The position numbers were made by a program, and so were the translations under genes. A DNA stretch of 64,000 nt from Janthinobacterium sp. B9-8 (GTDB lineage: Bacteria; Pseudomonadota; Gammaproteobacteria; Burkholderiales; Chitinibacteraceae). This document shows, piece after piece, positions 9,084-18,574 of this stretch (positions are counted from its first letter, which is position 1; each line of letters begins with the position of its first letter). The stretch covers positions 2,669,740-2,733,739 of the forward strand of contig NZ_CP014222.1 of the NCBI RefSeq assembly GCF_000969645.2, written 5' to 3'. The notes beneath the pieces were generated by a model. The model searched no databases. It saw only the letters and a list, made by a program, of their open reading frames with translations, and was not told where the DNA came from.

Positions 9084-9770
9084 TTATTTATTTTTTAATG
9101 CGTCGGTAATCAGTTTTTTAATGTGAGCATCATCATAGTATGTATACATTCTATGGCCGAGGGCTTCCTCTTTGCTAATATCAAATCTAGAATTATCAAC
9201 TCGCACGCCTTGGAGCTTGCCAGGAGTGCCTGTAACAAAAAATACGTCATTGAATTTTTCAGAGACAACATAATTAGGCGTTTTGTCTATAATTAGCCAT
9301 TCGCCTTCCGATCGACATTCAAATAAACCATATGGGTTAAGTATTACGGGGCTAATCAGCCATTTATCTGCATAGTTTGGGTCGAATATAGGCTGGGCAG
9401 AGAAATAATCATAGATTTCCGCGATCATTCCCATGCCTAATTTTGAGATCAGCCTACCAAAACCATAACGCTGTTCATCATAACGGAAGGCAAATAAATC
9501 CCCCGGTACAGGTTTAAACCGCTTTGGCCGTTTGGCCGTTTTTAATACGACTTGCTTAATTTCAAGCTCTTCCATGCCACTGGCAATCTCATCATCTACA
9601 TTTACTTTAAATGCCAGCGATAAGGCGTATTCAAGCTCAAGCAGGGTTGGTTTTCTGCCTAAGTCCTCGATATACTCATGGCTCAATTCTTTTAAAAAAT
9701 GCCGTATTGAATCCAGCACCGCATCACCAATAACGGCATCTTTTTGATCGGGTATATTCCACCAGCCCAT
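9084..9770 (-). CDS. Imm26-like immunity protein, copy 1
   Basis: The protein has 228 residues and begins MGWWNIPDQKDAVIGDAV. The centre carries KPVPGDLFAFRYDEQRYGFG, a pattern I associate with the Imm26 immunity family (beta-rich, with a G-D-hydrophobic segment followed by a Y-x-F-G-R motif). It is about 90% identical by eye to the next gene at 9831-10517, with differences concentrated in the last 50 residues. Its position downstream of a toxin-bearing rhs gene on the same strand indicates a cognate immunity function in the cytoplasm. The call as immunity is strong from context; the family name is less certain. Confidence 0.75.
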   Translation of the reverse strand: MGWWNIPDQKDAVIGDAVLDSIRHFLKELSHEYIEDLGRKPTLLELEYALSLAFKVNVDDEIASGMEELEIKQVVLKTAKRPKRFKPVPGDLFAFRYDEQRYGFGRLISKLGMGMIAEIYDYFSAQPIFDPNYADKWLISPVILNPYGLFECRSEGEWLIIDKTPNYVVSEKFNDVFFVTGTPGKLQGVRVDNSRFDISKEEALGHRMYTYYDDAHIKKLITDALKNK

Positions 9771-9795
9771 TTTTTTCTCCCGAGTTCTTCTATAA

Positions 9796-9834
9796 ACAAA
9801 CAGGGAGCAATATTATTGCCCCCCGTTTGTTTAT
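9796..9834. terminator. Hairpin downstream of second immunity gene
   Basis: AAACAAACAGGGAGCAAT and ATTGCCCCCCGTTTGTTT form a long stem right after the minus-strand stop of the 9831-10517 gene, with A/T-rich flanks. It is probably a transcript end. It is the sister of the hairpin at 9,042-9,078. Confidence 0.55.
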
Positions 9835-10517
9835 TTATTTTTTAATGCGTCAGTAATAAGGTCTTTAATCTGAACATCAGAGCTGTAGGTATATCTTCTA
9901 TGGCCAGTGGCCTCCTCTAAGCTAATATCAAAATCAGAGTTGTTCACTCGTACGGCTTGGAGCTTGCCAGGGGTACCAGTAACAAAAAATACATCATTGA
10001 ATTTGTCAGGGACAACATAACTAGGCGTTTTCCCTATAATTAACCATTCACCTTCGTTTCGACATTCAAATAAACCATATGGGTTAAGTACTACGGGGCT
10101 AATCAGCCATTTATCTGCATAATTTGGGTCGAATATAGGCTGGGCAGAAAAATAATCATAGATTTCCGCGACCATTCCCATGCTTAATTTTGAGATCAGC
10201 CTACCAAAACCATAACGCTGTTCATCATAACGAAAGGCAAATAAATCCCCCGGTACGGGTTTAAATCGCTTTGGCCGTTTAGCCGTTTTTAATACGACTT
10301 GCTTAATTTCAAGCTCTTCCATACCGCTGGCAATCTCATCATCTACATTTACTTTAAATGCCAGCGATAAGGCGTATTCAAGCTCAAGCAGCGTTGGTTT
10401 TCTGCCTAAATCCTCGATATATTCATGGCTAAACTCCTTTAAAAAATGCCGTATTGAATCCAGCACTGCATCACCAATAACGGCATCTTTTTGATCGGGT
10501 ATATTCCACCAGCCCAT
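9831..10517 (-). CDS. Imm26-like immunity protein, copy 2 (toxin-proximal)
   Basis: This 228-residue protein is the paralogue of copy 1 and lies 19 bases downstream of the rhs stop, so it is the direct partner of the GIY-YIG toxin tip. It shares GDLFAFRYDEQRYGFGRLIS and PYGLFEC with copy 1 and differs mainly near the C-terminus (RVNNSDFDISLEEATGHR against RVDNSRFDISKEEALGHR). A second, slightly diverged immunity gene could protect against kin whose toxin has drifted, or could be a recent duplication. The sequence favours duplication because the flanking hairpins are also copied. Confidence 0.8.
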   Translation of the reverse strand: MGWWNIPDQKDAVIGDAVLDSIRHFLKEFSHEYIEDLGRKPTLLELEYALSLAFKVNVDDEIASGMEELEIKQVVLKTAKRPKRFKPVPGDLFAFRYDEQRYGFGRLISKLSMGMVAEIYDYFSAQPIFDPNYADKWLISPVVLNPYGLFECRNEGEWLIIGKTPSYVVPDKFNDVFFVTGTPGKLQAVRVNNSDFDISLEEATGHRRYTYSSDVQIKDLITDALKNK

Positions 10518-10536
10518 TTTGTTTTCCTTGTCTATT

Positions 10537-13500
10537 TTAACGGTTTAAGTGTTTAATTTCATTGTTATATGCATTTTCAAAGTGCTGCTGCCTTTTGGGG
10601 CAGCGTGTTGAATTCTTATGGTCAAATGAGGCAACTTTGTTTCCTCTTTCGTCATAAGTTGTTGCTGTGCTTAAATCTTGTCCAATAGTCCCTGTTTTGG
10701 TGCCATGATGCTCAATATTAGCCTGCTCAACACCACGGGCAGTACCATAATCTACATCTCTCCTTATTGGTTCCATGGTCCCTCCTGCTAAGCGCCCACT
10801 TTTACCATGTTCTATATTACGTCTATCCAAATCATCCGTTATGCCAACGTAATAAGGAGAGTCGCCTCGGTCTTGACTTTTACCAGGTTCATATAATCCA
10901 TATACGTTATATCCAGGTGCTGTTTCATGCACCAATCCAAACGGATCAATCCACCCAATCGGATTCGGCGCATATTGGTGTAAATTTCTGCCGCCCGCTA
11001 ATTTAATCGGGTCACTACTAATAAACCGACCAATCTCAGGATCGTAATAGCGATAGCGGTTGTAATGCAATCCACTTTCTTCGTCGGCGTATTGGCCTTG
11101 GAAGCGTAGCGGATTGTTGATGCCTGCTGTTTTAGCCGCTTCGCTGATAATGGTTTTTGCTTCGCCCCACGCTTTATATTCCGCGCTCCACGCAATTTCG
11201 CCGTTTTCATCGCTGAGCGTTTGCGGCGTGCCGAGGTGGTCTACGTGGTAATAAGCGGTGTGTTCTTGTTCGCTATCGTTGGTGGAGACGATTTGCGCCA
11301 GCGGTACAAAGCTGTTGGGCTCGAACAGGTAGTGGCGGGTGTGTTCGGCGGTTTTTTCCAAGGCGATCACGTCGCCGTCCCAGATGAATGCTGTTTGGCC
11401 TAGTGCGTTTTCTTTGCCGATGCGGCGGCCAAAGGCGTCGTAATAATATTGTGTTGCGCCTTGGGCTGTTTGCACTTCACTCAGGCGGTTAAAGCCGTCC
11501 CAGCTTAGTTTGGTGATCTGTTCACCGCGTTGTTTTTCGGTGAGATTGCCGCGTGCGTCGTATTTAAAGTGGGTGCCTGCGTATTGTTTCAGCAGGTTAT
11601 CCAGAATGCGCGGTGTTTGGCTGGGTAGGGTGTTTTCTGTTTTGCCTGCGCTGTCGAGCAGATTGCTGGCGGGATCAAAGGCAAAGGTTTCATGATGTTT
11701 TGGTGTGTTGGCGGCGAGCAGCCTGCCTACCGGATCGTAGCGGTATTGCGTTTCACCTTTGCGGCTGTCTTTAATGCCCAGCAGTTGCCCCACCGGATCG
11801 TATTGATAGCTGCGGTTGCTGCTGGTTTTGCCGCTGAGTGTTTGCTGCAGCATGCGGCCCATTGGGTCGTATTGGGTATGGCCTTGCAGCTGGTTGGCGA
11901 GTTTGCGGCCGGTTTCGCGGTGTAGCTTATCGCGCTCAAAGCTGGTGATTTCTTGCTTATTCCACAGCATGCCGTGCACATGGCCGCTGCCGTAAACCAG
12001 CCAATCGGTGCGCTGGCCGTCGGGGCGGATGCTGGCGATGCGGTTGCCCAGCTCGTCGTATTCGTGTTGCCAAATATGGGTTTGGCTTTGGCCAAAGAGC
12101 TGGTACTGGTGCTCTTCACGCGTTAAATCGCCCACTTCATCAAAGTTAAACGCCACTTGGCTAAAGCGGTTTTTAGCGATGGCAAGGCGGCCAGCCGGAT
12201 CGTAGCGGAATGATTCTTTGCTGCTGCCGGTTTTACGTTGCGCCAAGCGGCCTGCGGCATCGTAGTTAAGCTGGGTAAGCTGGCCTGCTTCGTTTACTTC
12301 TAAGAGCTGGCCGCAGGCTTCGGCATAGTGGTAGCGGGTGGCTTTGCCATCAAAGCTGTTTTCTTCGATTAAGCGGCCAACAGGATCGTAGCTAAAGCGA
12401 TATTGGGCGCTGTTTTCATTTTGCAGTGTGGTCAGCCTACCCAGTTTGTCGTAGCGGTAGGCCAGCTCTTGGCCCATAGCATCAACTCGGGAATGAATCC
12501 GGCCTGCTTTATCGTAGCCATAGCGGGTGCTGCGGCCTAGGGCATCGGTGTGCGATAGCAAACGGCCTTCGGCATCAAAGTGCAGCTTGGCTTCGGTGCC
12601 ATCCGCCTGTTTAACAGCCTCCAGCCGGCCATCGCTGCCATAGCGATATTGGGTAAGGTTGCCTGCTGCATCTTGGGTTTCTAACAAGCGGCCATTGGCA
12701 TCGTAATGCCATTCGGTGCAGGAGCCAGAGCAATCGGTAAAGCTGGCAAGCTGGCCGTTGGGTAAATAGGCCAGTTTTTTTGTGCCACCTTTGGCGTCTT
12801 TAATCGCGGTAGGCAGGCCCTGCGCGTTGTAGCTGTAACTGGTGGCGTATTGCTTAGGATCGATTTCTTTAAGCAGATTACCTTTGTCGTCGTATTCGCG
12901 CAGCCAGATATTGCCCAGCGGATCGGTAATGCGGATCAGTTGGTCTTTATCATCGTAAGCCATCTGCACGGTGCTATCGTCGGGGCGAATATGCAGCAGC
13001 AGATTATCGTTGGCATCGTATTCATAGCGATCTGAGCTGCCATCGGGATAAACGTGTTTGACTAGGTTTTTGTAATCATCGCGAAACAGCCATTCTTCGC
13101 TGTTGTCGGGATAAATAATGCGGTAGGTGTAGCCCAGTGCATCAAAGTAATAGAGCGTTTCATCGCCATGTGCATTGCGCACGGTGGTGAGGCGAAGGTC
13201 GTCGTGCCAGCTTAGGCGGATCTCATTACTGCCATCATCTGCAAACTCACGAATGGCTTTAGATGTAGCGCTGCTGCCATCCCATTCCAGATTAACCCCG
13301 CGGCCAGTGCGATCGGTGTAGCGGGTAATCAGGTGGTTTTTATATTGATAATCACGCTGATTGCCGTGCTCATCTTTGGCGCTGATTAAATCACCGTGTT
13401 CGTTGTAGCTGTACTCAGCCAACACGCGCCCAGCTGGAAGCTCTTTGCTAGGTGGGGTGCTAATACGGCTGATTTTGCCCGCCGCATTACGCTCAAATTT

Positions 13501-15003
13501 TGCGCTGCTACCGCTGCTTAAATCTATTTGCTGTAATAAACCCGCCGCATCGTAACTCAATGCCAACGTATTGCCCGCACGGTCTTTAAGCATGCGCAGC
13601 ATAAAGCGGGATTCGTAGCGCTCGTACACCTCCAGCAATTCATGGCCACGGGTAATGGTCAGCAGGTTTTCATCCAAACGGCTGAGCATCAGGCCTTCAG
13701 TGCGGTCTTGATGGTGCTCGCCCACTGCAAGCGCCGGATAATCCAGGCTACGGCCATCCGCATCAAAGTGGCGCAAGATTGGGCCAGATTCTTCGTTGAT
13801 TAAATCAAAGCGGGTAGATAGCGAGGATGTCCAGCGTGCGCCCAGCTCGCCCTGATCATAAGCGGCCAGCCTGGAGTTATAAGTACGTTGCCAAACTAAG
13901 GGCATTACACCGTTAAGGCTAAAATCGGTGTGGCTAAACACCTCATCACCCAGCGCATAGCCAATAGACTTTTTACTGCGTGATTTGCCTTGGGTTTTAC
14001 ATTCTTTGCAGCCATTGGGGCTAAGTTTGGCTTTAATTTGCGAGCTGACTTGCTCAATCACTTGTTGGGCGCGCTTAGCCACCACTTTCGTTGTTTTGCC
14101 TGCAGCCACGGCACCCGCTGCGGCTTTCTTTTTGCCCTTAGTGATTGCGGCAAGCAAGATAGTCAGTAAAGAAAACAGGCTTTGTTTTGCTTTAGCATCA
14201 GCCAAGCCCATGATTTTGCTAACAATAACCGGCTTAATGCTGTTATTTAAGTGGTTGAGTAAATTGGTAAGCGTTTGTTTTACTTTATCGCTCAATAGCG
14301 CCGAGGCGGCTTTAGAAGCAACCGTCGCTACTGCCTTACGATAAAACTTGCACGCTTCGCCAAAAAAGCTACCTAAACGAATTGCTGGATTGCGAACAAA
14401 CTCCCCCTTGCTGGGTGCTTTGCCCGCAGGAACACGGTATTTGCCTAATGTGCCGTTGATAAGTTGCTTAAGAAAGGTGGTGAATTCTTCAATCACTTTA
14501 GAAACGAAGTTAGCAACTTCTTTCATCATGGGTGAAATCACATTCAGCATCTTTGTAACGGCGTCTTCCGCTTTTTGAGCTAATGCTTCGCTAGCCAAAA
14601 TATGGCTTACGATAACGTCGACCAAGGCAGGGCCTACTGTTTTCCCGCTACGGATTAAAGCCTGCCTTACGCTGCCAAGCACCGGACGCATTGATATACG
14701 TAGTGCCGCCGTGCCCGGAGCGGGGATCAAGCCTATGCCATTAATGCCCACCCCCATCCAATCCCCAAAATCCCCGCCTTCTTTCTTTTGCGAAATATCA
14801 TAAAGATTGACCAGCATATCCCCCGCAGCAATGAGATTACCAACCACGGGTAAGGCACTGGCTACTGTTTGTAAATCATCAAGAGAAACATGGTTATCAG
14901 AAACCTTCTTCAGCCATGTATCAAAGCTGCCTATGGCAGATCGGGTATCAGCGACAGTTTCTTTGCCATAGGGTGCATGTGCTACTTGTCTTGTTTCGCT
15001 CAT
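10537..15003 (-). CDS. Rhs effector with C-terminal GIY-YIG nuclease toxin
   Basis: The protein has 1488 residues. Residues 1 to about 350 are Ala-rich and helical, with hydrophobic stretches (VVGNLIAAGDMLVNLY, GINGIGLIPAPGTAAL) but no recognisable PAAR motif. A DUF6531-type segment with the Cys pair NGCKECKTQ and GYALGDEVFSHTDF follows, and then many YD repeats (x-x-YDxxGRLxxx). The Rhs core ends with HLGTPQTLSDENG, RYYDPEIGRFISSDPI and the cleavage-site-like DPFGL at about 1353-1357. The last 131 residues are the toxin: YNVYGLYEPG and PYYVGITDDLDRR form a GIY-YIG nuclease core with a downstream NIEHHGTKTG. The likely action is DNA cleavage in target cells after type VI delivery. vgrG lies 72 bases upstream and immunity directly downstream. 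Confidence 0.92.
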   Translation of the reverse strand: MSETRQVAHAPYGKETVADTRSAIGSFDTWLKKVSDNHVSLDDLQTVASALPVVGNLIAAGDMLVNLYDISQKKEGGDFGDWMGVGINGIGLIPAPGTAALRISMRPVLGSVRQALIRSGKTVGPALVDVIVSHILASEALAQKAEDAVTKMLNVISPMMKEVANFVSKVIEEFTTFLKQLINGTLGKYRVPAGKAPSKGEFVRNPAIRLGSFFGEACKFYRKAVATVASKAASALLSDKVKQTLTNLLNHLNNSIKPVIVSKIMGLADAKAKQSLFSLLTILLAAITKGKKKAAAGAVAAGKTTKVVAKRAQQVIEQVSSQIKAKLSPNGCKECKTQGKSRSKKSIGYALGDEVFSHTDFSLNGVMPLVWQRTYNSRLAAYDQGELGARWTSSLSTRFDLINEESGPILRHFDADGRSLDYPALAVGEHHQDRTEGLMLSRLDENLLTITRGHELLEVYERYESRFMLRMLKDRAGNTLALSYDAAGLLQQIDLSSGSSAKFERNAAGKISRISTPPSKELPAGRVLAEYSYNEHGDLISAKDEHGNQRDYQYKNHLITRYTDRTGRGVNLEWDGSSATSKAIREFADDGSNEIRLSWHDDLRLTTVRNAHGDETLYYFDALGYTYRIIYPDNSEEWLFRDDYKNLVKHVYPDGSSDRYEYDANDNLLLHIRPDDSTVQMAYDDKDQLIRITDPLGNIWLREYDDKGNLLKEIDPKQYATSYSYNAQGLPTAIKDAKGGTKKLAYLPNGQLASFTDCSGSCTEWHYDANGRLLETQDAAGNLTQYRYGSDGRLEAVKQADGTEAKLHFDAEGRLLSHTDALGRSTRYGYDKAGRIHSRVDAMGQELAYRYDKLGRLTTLQNENSAQYRFSYDPVGRLIEENSFDGKATRYHYAEACGQLLEVNEAGQLTQLNYDAAGRLAQRKTGSSKESFRYDPAGRLAIAKNRFSQVAFNFDEVGDLTREEHQYQLFGQSQTHIWQHEYDELGNRIASIRPDGQRTDWLVYGSGHVHGMLWNKQEITSFERDKLHRETGRKLANQLQGHTQYDPMGRMLQQTLSGKTSSNRSYQYDPVGQLLGIKDSRKGETQYRYDPVGRLLAANTPKHHETFAFDPASNLLDSAGKTENTLPSQTPRILDNLLKQYAGTHFKYDARGNLTEKQRGEQITKLSWDGFNRLSEVQTAQGATQYYYDAFGRRIGKENALGQTAFIWDGDVIALEKTAEHTRHYLFEPNSFVPLAQIVSTNDSEQEHTAYYHVDHLGTPQTLSDENGEIAWSAEYKAWGEAKTIISEAAKTAGINNPLRFQGQYADEESGLHYNRYRYYDPEIGRFISSDPIKLAGGRNLHQYAPNPIGWIDPFGLVHETAPGYNVYGLYEPGKSQDRGDSPYYVGITDDLDRRNIEHGKSGRLAGGTMEPIRRDVDYGTARGVEQANIEHHGTKTGTIGQDLSTATTYDERGNKVASFDHKNSTRCPKRQQHFENAYNNEIKHLNR

Positions 15004-15075
15004 TGAGGCGAAGTCTCCGAATATTTATAAGCCAGCATGGTTTCAAACCATGCCTGTGTTGCATAGGCCAGGTGA

Positions 15076-18000
15076 TTACTTCTTGAGCGAAGCGAGCATT
15101 TGTTTAACTTGCTGGGCTTGTTGAGCCGAAGCGTTGGCTTGCCCAACAGCAGAGCTGATTTCTTTTGGCATATGGCTCATTGCTTGGCCCGTAGCAGCTT
15201 GTTTTGCCGCATCCATTGCTTGGCTAGGGTTTGAGAATGTGCTTGCTATGCCTTGAGCACTGCCAACCGCAGAACCCACCTCCTTAGGCAGGTAGTTCAT
15301 TGCTTGGCCCGAAGCCGCTTGTTTGGCAGCATCCATCGCCTGCTGAGGGTTCATTGATGCAAGTGTATTTACCATTTGAGCACTGCCAATGGCTGAGCCT
15401 ATGCCCTGAGGGACGTGGCTCATTATTTGGCCTGCTGCAGCCTGCTTGGCGGCATCCATTGCCTGAGCAGGGTTAAGCGTAGATAGCGTGCTTGCCATGC
15501 CCTGAGCTTTTGCCACCGCAGGTAATAAGCTGCCTAATTGTGCGGATGCTTGTTTGGCAATGGCATCTGTATCTATTTTGCTTGGAACATCTTTTAGCAG
15601 CGGAGTCTCAAAAGTGCCTGTGGGTGCTTTTGTTTGGCGTGGATCACTTAAGAACCGAGCGCTGACGGCACCCATCGGCAAGCCAGCAATAACGGCATAA
15701 CCTTTATCATCCAGCATGCCTTTGTGAACCTGGCCTTTTAAGTCGGTCACAATATATTGGCCGCCTTTAATGGCCTCAGCATTTTGGTAATGATGGAATA
15801 GCTCTAGCTGCCCAAGGCCATCTTTACCTTTAAATGTTGGCATAGGCACGCTTTGGCTCTTCGGCCCGCTCCAATCATGGCTGCCGCCCTTAATACTGAC
15901 CTTCCCCGGCGCATGCAGCTCGATTTTGCCGTCTTTGATGCGGATATAAGCGCCACCGGCGGTGAGCAGGATTTCTTGTTTGGCGTTGAAGAGGCCCTTG
16001 CCTTTGATGGCGGTGAACCTGGCATTCTTGTCGGCGGTGATTTCGATATCGTCGCTTTGGGCCTGCATTTGCAGTTGGCCTTTGGCGGCGATCAGTTTCA
16101 TAACGATTTTGTCTTTAATGCCGCCGGTAAACAGGCTGATGTGTGATCCCACGTTGTGTATCCAGCGGCGGCCGGTGCTTTGGTTGGTGTCACGCTGGGC
16201 GACTTGATCGAGGTTGCTGCCTGCGCTGAGGGTCTGGCTTTGCGGGGTGGTGATGGCTACACCATCCTCGCCGTGCAGCAGGATGATTTTTTGCAGGCCT
16301 GCCTGCTCTTTGGATTTGCTTTTGCCGTCTTTATCGGTGTTGCTGCCTGCTTCAAAACTTTTGCTGGCGTGTACGTGATGGTAAAGGTGGCCATGGGTGG
16401 CTTTGTCGCCTGCGCTATTGTCGGGCTTGACGGTTTGATCGTCGTCACCGGTTTCGATGGTGTCGGCGAGTTGTTTGGTCGCGTATTCGCCGAGGTTTTT
16501 GGCGATTTCTAAGGCGGATTCGAGCTGGCTTTGGGCGGGGCTGCGGTCGAGTTGCTTGCCGCTGGCGCCGCCTTTGGCTTCGGTGCTGATTAATAGGCCG
16601 CTGGCGCGGATTGCACCTTGTTTGTCGGTGCGCAGCTCAAAGCCTTCACCGCGTGGCTCGCCTTTTCCGTCGGTGCGCGGATGGATTAAATAGCCGAGGT
16701 TGAGCTGGGTTTTGCCGTGCTCGCTGGATAATTTGGTGCGAACTTCGCCTTTTGTATCATCAAACAGCAGCTCGCCGTATTGGCCGCCCTCAAATTCTTT
16801 GCTTTTGATGCCAGACAGCGTTTTGTTGGCAGGCAAAGCGCCTGCGCCGCTGAAGGTGGGCACAGGGTGGCTGCCGTTGTGGACCACGGCAGTGACGATG
16901 GGGCGGTCGATATCGCCTTCGATAAAGTCGACCAGCACTTCCTGCCCGATGCGCGGGATAAACTGGTGGCCAAAGCCTGCTCCGGCGGATGGCATGGAAA
17001 CGCGTATCCAGCAGGATGATTTATCGTCGAGGTTGGCTCCAAACTCCGGGTGCTCGGCGGCACGCTGCCAGTGGAACTGCACTTTTATCCGGCCTTGCTC
17101 GTCGGTATGGACTTCCGATCCGGCAGGGCCAACCACGGTGGCGGTTTGTACGCCAAAGCTTTTGGGCTTGCTCAATGCTTCGTGGGCAAAGCGCGGAGTA
17201 ATCGGCTGGCCGCGTCTTTGGGCAGTGAAGTCGGCTTGGTAGGGCTTGGCATCTGCCGAGCCAGTAGCCAGCAGGCTTGGAGACACTTGCAGTAGTTGCT
17301 GGGTAAGATCCACTGGCAGATTATTCTGCGCGGTGAACTTTAGCTCGGTAATGGCGAATTCGCGCTGCTCGGCCGCATCCCATTCGTGGGCGGGGTGGTC
17401 TTCTAATCTGAACCATTGCCCCGCTTGCAGGCTGCGCAAAGTGCCAGAGCCGGTGAAGGATTTTTTCTGGCTATCTAAAGCTTGCTGGCGCAAATTAGCA
17501 TAGTGGCTTAGGCCTTCTGCATCACTAGCGTAATAGTGGGTTTGGGCGTCGTAATCTTCAAAGCTTGATTGGATTTGCTGCCCGCCATCGCCTTGGTCTA
17601 CAGCGCTATGGTCAGCTGTGTGGCTGGTGCTGGCAGCTTTGTAATTAAAGCTGGCAAGCGATACCGAGCTGCTGCCTACCTGCCGCTGGCTATTCCATGT
17701 CGTAAGAGAATCGCTCTCCTCCGTCGCATCAGCGCGGTGAAAGCGTACCTGGCTGTCTTGCGCCTCGGGCACGGCAAAAGCATCGTCAAAGATAACAAGC
17801 TGAACCTGAGGATTGTCACCCGCCTGATGAGCAAAACGCCATGCCAAGCCTTCCTCTTGCATCAGCCTGACTAAAAAGTCGTAATCAGATTCGCGGTATT
17901 GCAGGCAATAAGAGCGTGGCCCGTGCGTGCCGGATAATTTGAAATCCAATGTTTGCACCGATGCAAATACAGGGTTTTTAGCCTGATGCTCGGCTAAAAC

Positions 18001-18411
18001 CTGCTTCACGATATCCGGCACGGATAAATCCTGGAACACGCGGGAAGTGCGGCGGTATCTAAGTAATGCAAACGGTGGCTCTACCGTCAGCGAGTACTTT
18101 GCAAAGCCCCCATCAGAACCGAGTAACTGCGCCTGCGAGATCACTCCGCAACGCTCAATCTCGCTGCCATTGGCATCGGCCACAGTCAAAACAACCGGCA
18201 GGCCAAGCAGAGATTTAAGCTCTAAGCTGCCATCGGGGGAAAGGCAATCAATCTGGTAGCGATAAGCCTGATTCATCCCCTCGCTGCCGCTGACTTGCTG
18301 CGGCAACAACTGCCCGCCCCACGCCGCCCCGTCGCCAAGTTGCAGGCTGATAAGGCGTTGATCCTGATTAAAGGCCGCGGCAAAAGAAGCAAGGAGATCA
18401 CTAGGATTCAT
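15076..18411 (-). CDS. vgrG: VgrG spike protein with extended, repeat-bearing C-terminus
   Basis: The protein has 1111 residues. The gp27-like N-terminal part (about 1-390) has YCLQYRESDYDFLVRLMQEE. The gp5/OB region has EQGRIKVQFHW and IPRIGQEVLVDFIEGDIDRP. A DUF2345 beta-helix follows (GVAITTPQSQTLSAG to KVSIKGGSHDWSGP, about 760-905). After it comes a small beta domain (KGQVHKGMLDDKGYAVI) and an Ala/Gln-rich tail with three copies of a QAMDAAKQAA-type repeat of about 40 residues. It forms the tip of the type VI needle, and the long tail probably carries or docks the Rhs effector encoded 72 bases downstream. The start at 18411 matches the second vgrG at 63,468. Confidence 0.95.
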   Translation of the reverse strand: MNPSDLLASFAAAFNQDQRLISLQLGDGAAWGGQLLPQQVSGSEGMNQAYRYQIDCLSPDGSLELKSLLGLPVVLTVADANGSEIERCGVISQAQLLGSDGGFAKYSLTVEPPFALLRYRRTSRVFQDLSVPDIVKQVLAEHQAKNPVFASVQTLDFKLSGTHGPRSYCLQYRESDYDFLVRLMQEEGLAWRFAHQAGDNPQVQLVIFDDAFAVPEAQDSQVRFHRADATEESDSLTTWNSQRQVGSSSVSLASFNYKAASTSHTADHSAVDQGDGGQQIQSSFEDYDAQTHYYASDAEGLSHYANLRQQALDSQKKSFTGSGTLRSLQAGQWFRLEDHPAHEWDAAEQREFAITELKFTAQNNLPVDLTQQLLQVSPSLLATGSADAKPYQADFTAQRRGQPITPRFAHEALSKPKSFGVQTATVVGPAGSEVHTDEQGRIKVQFHWQRAAEHPEFGANLDDKSSCWIRVSMPSAGAGFGHQFIPRIGQEVLVDFIEGDIDRPIVTAVVHNGSHPVPTFSGAGALPANKTLSGIKSKEFEGGQYGELLFDDTKGEVRTKLSSEHGKTQLNLGYLIHPRTDGKGEPRGEGFELRTDKQGAIRASGLLISTEAKGGASGKQLDRSPAQSQLESALEIAKNLGEYATKQLADTIETGDDDQTVKPDNSAGDKATHGHLYHHVHASKSFEAGSNTDKDGKSKSKEQAGLQKIILLHGEDGVAITTPQSQTLSAGSNLDQVAQRDTNQSTGRRWIHNVGSHISLFTGGIKDKIVMKLIAAKGQLQMQAQSDDIEITADKNARFTAIKGKGLFNAKQEILLTAGGAYIRIKDGKIELHAPGKVSIKGGSHDWSGPKSQSVPMPTFKGKDGLGQLELFHHYQNAEAIKGGQYIVTDLKGQVHKGMLDDKGYAVIAGLPMGAVSARFLSDPRQTKAPTGTFETPLLKDVPSKIDTDAIAKQASAQLGSLLPAVAKAQGMASTLSTLNPAQAMDAAKQAAAGQIMSHVPQGIGSAIGSAQMVNTLASMNPQQAMDAAKQAASGQAMNYLPKEVGSAVGSAQGIASTFSNPSQAMDAAKQAATGQAMSHMPKEISSAVGQANASAQQAQQVKQMLASLKK

Positions 18412-18574
18412 AAAAATCAGCAGCTTAGATGAATAGAAGCCGCAATATTACACAATGCTTCGACTAATTACACCTTTCCGTTGTTTTTACTTACTATAAT
18501 AATAAGCACTTTAATTTATTGACGTTAACCACAACGCTTTATGACAAGCGAAAGCCCCCTTCCTGCCAACAGCA

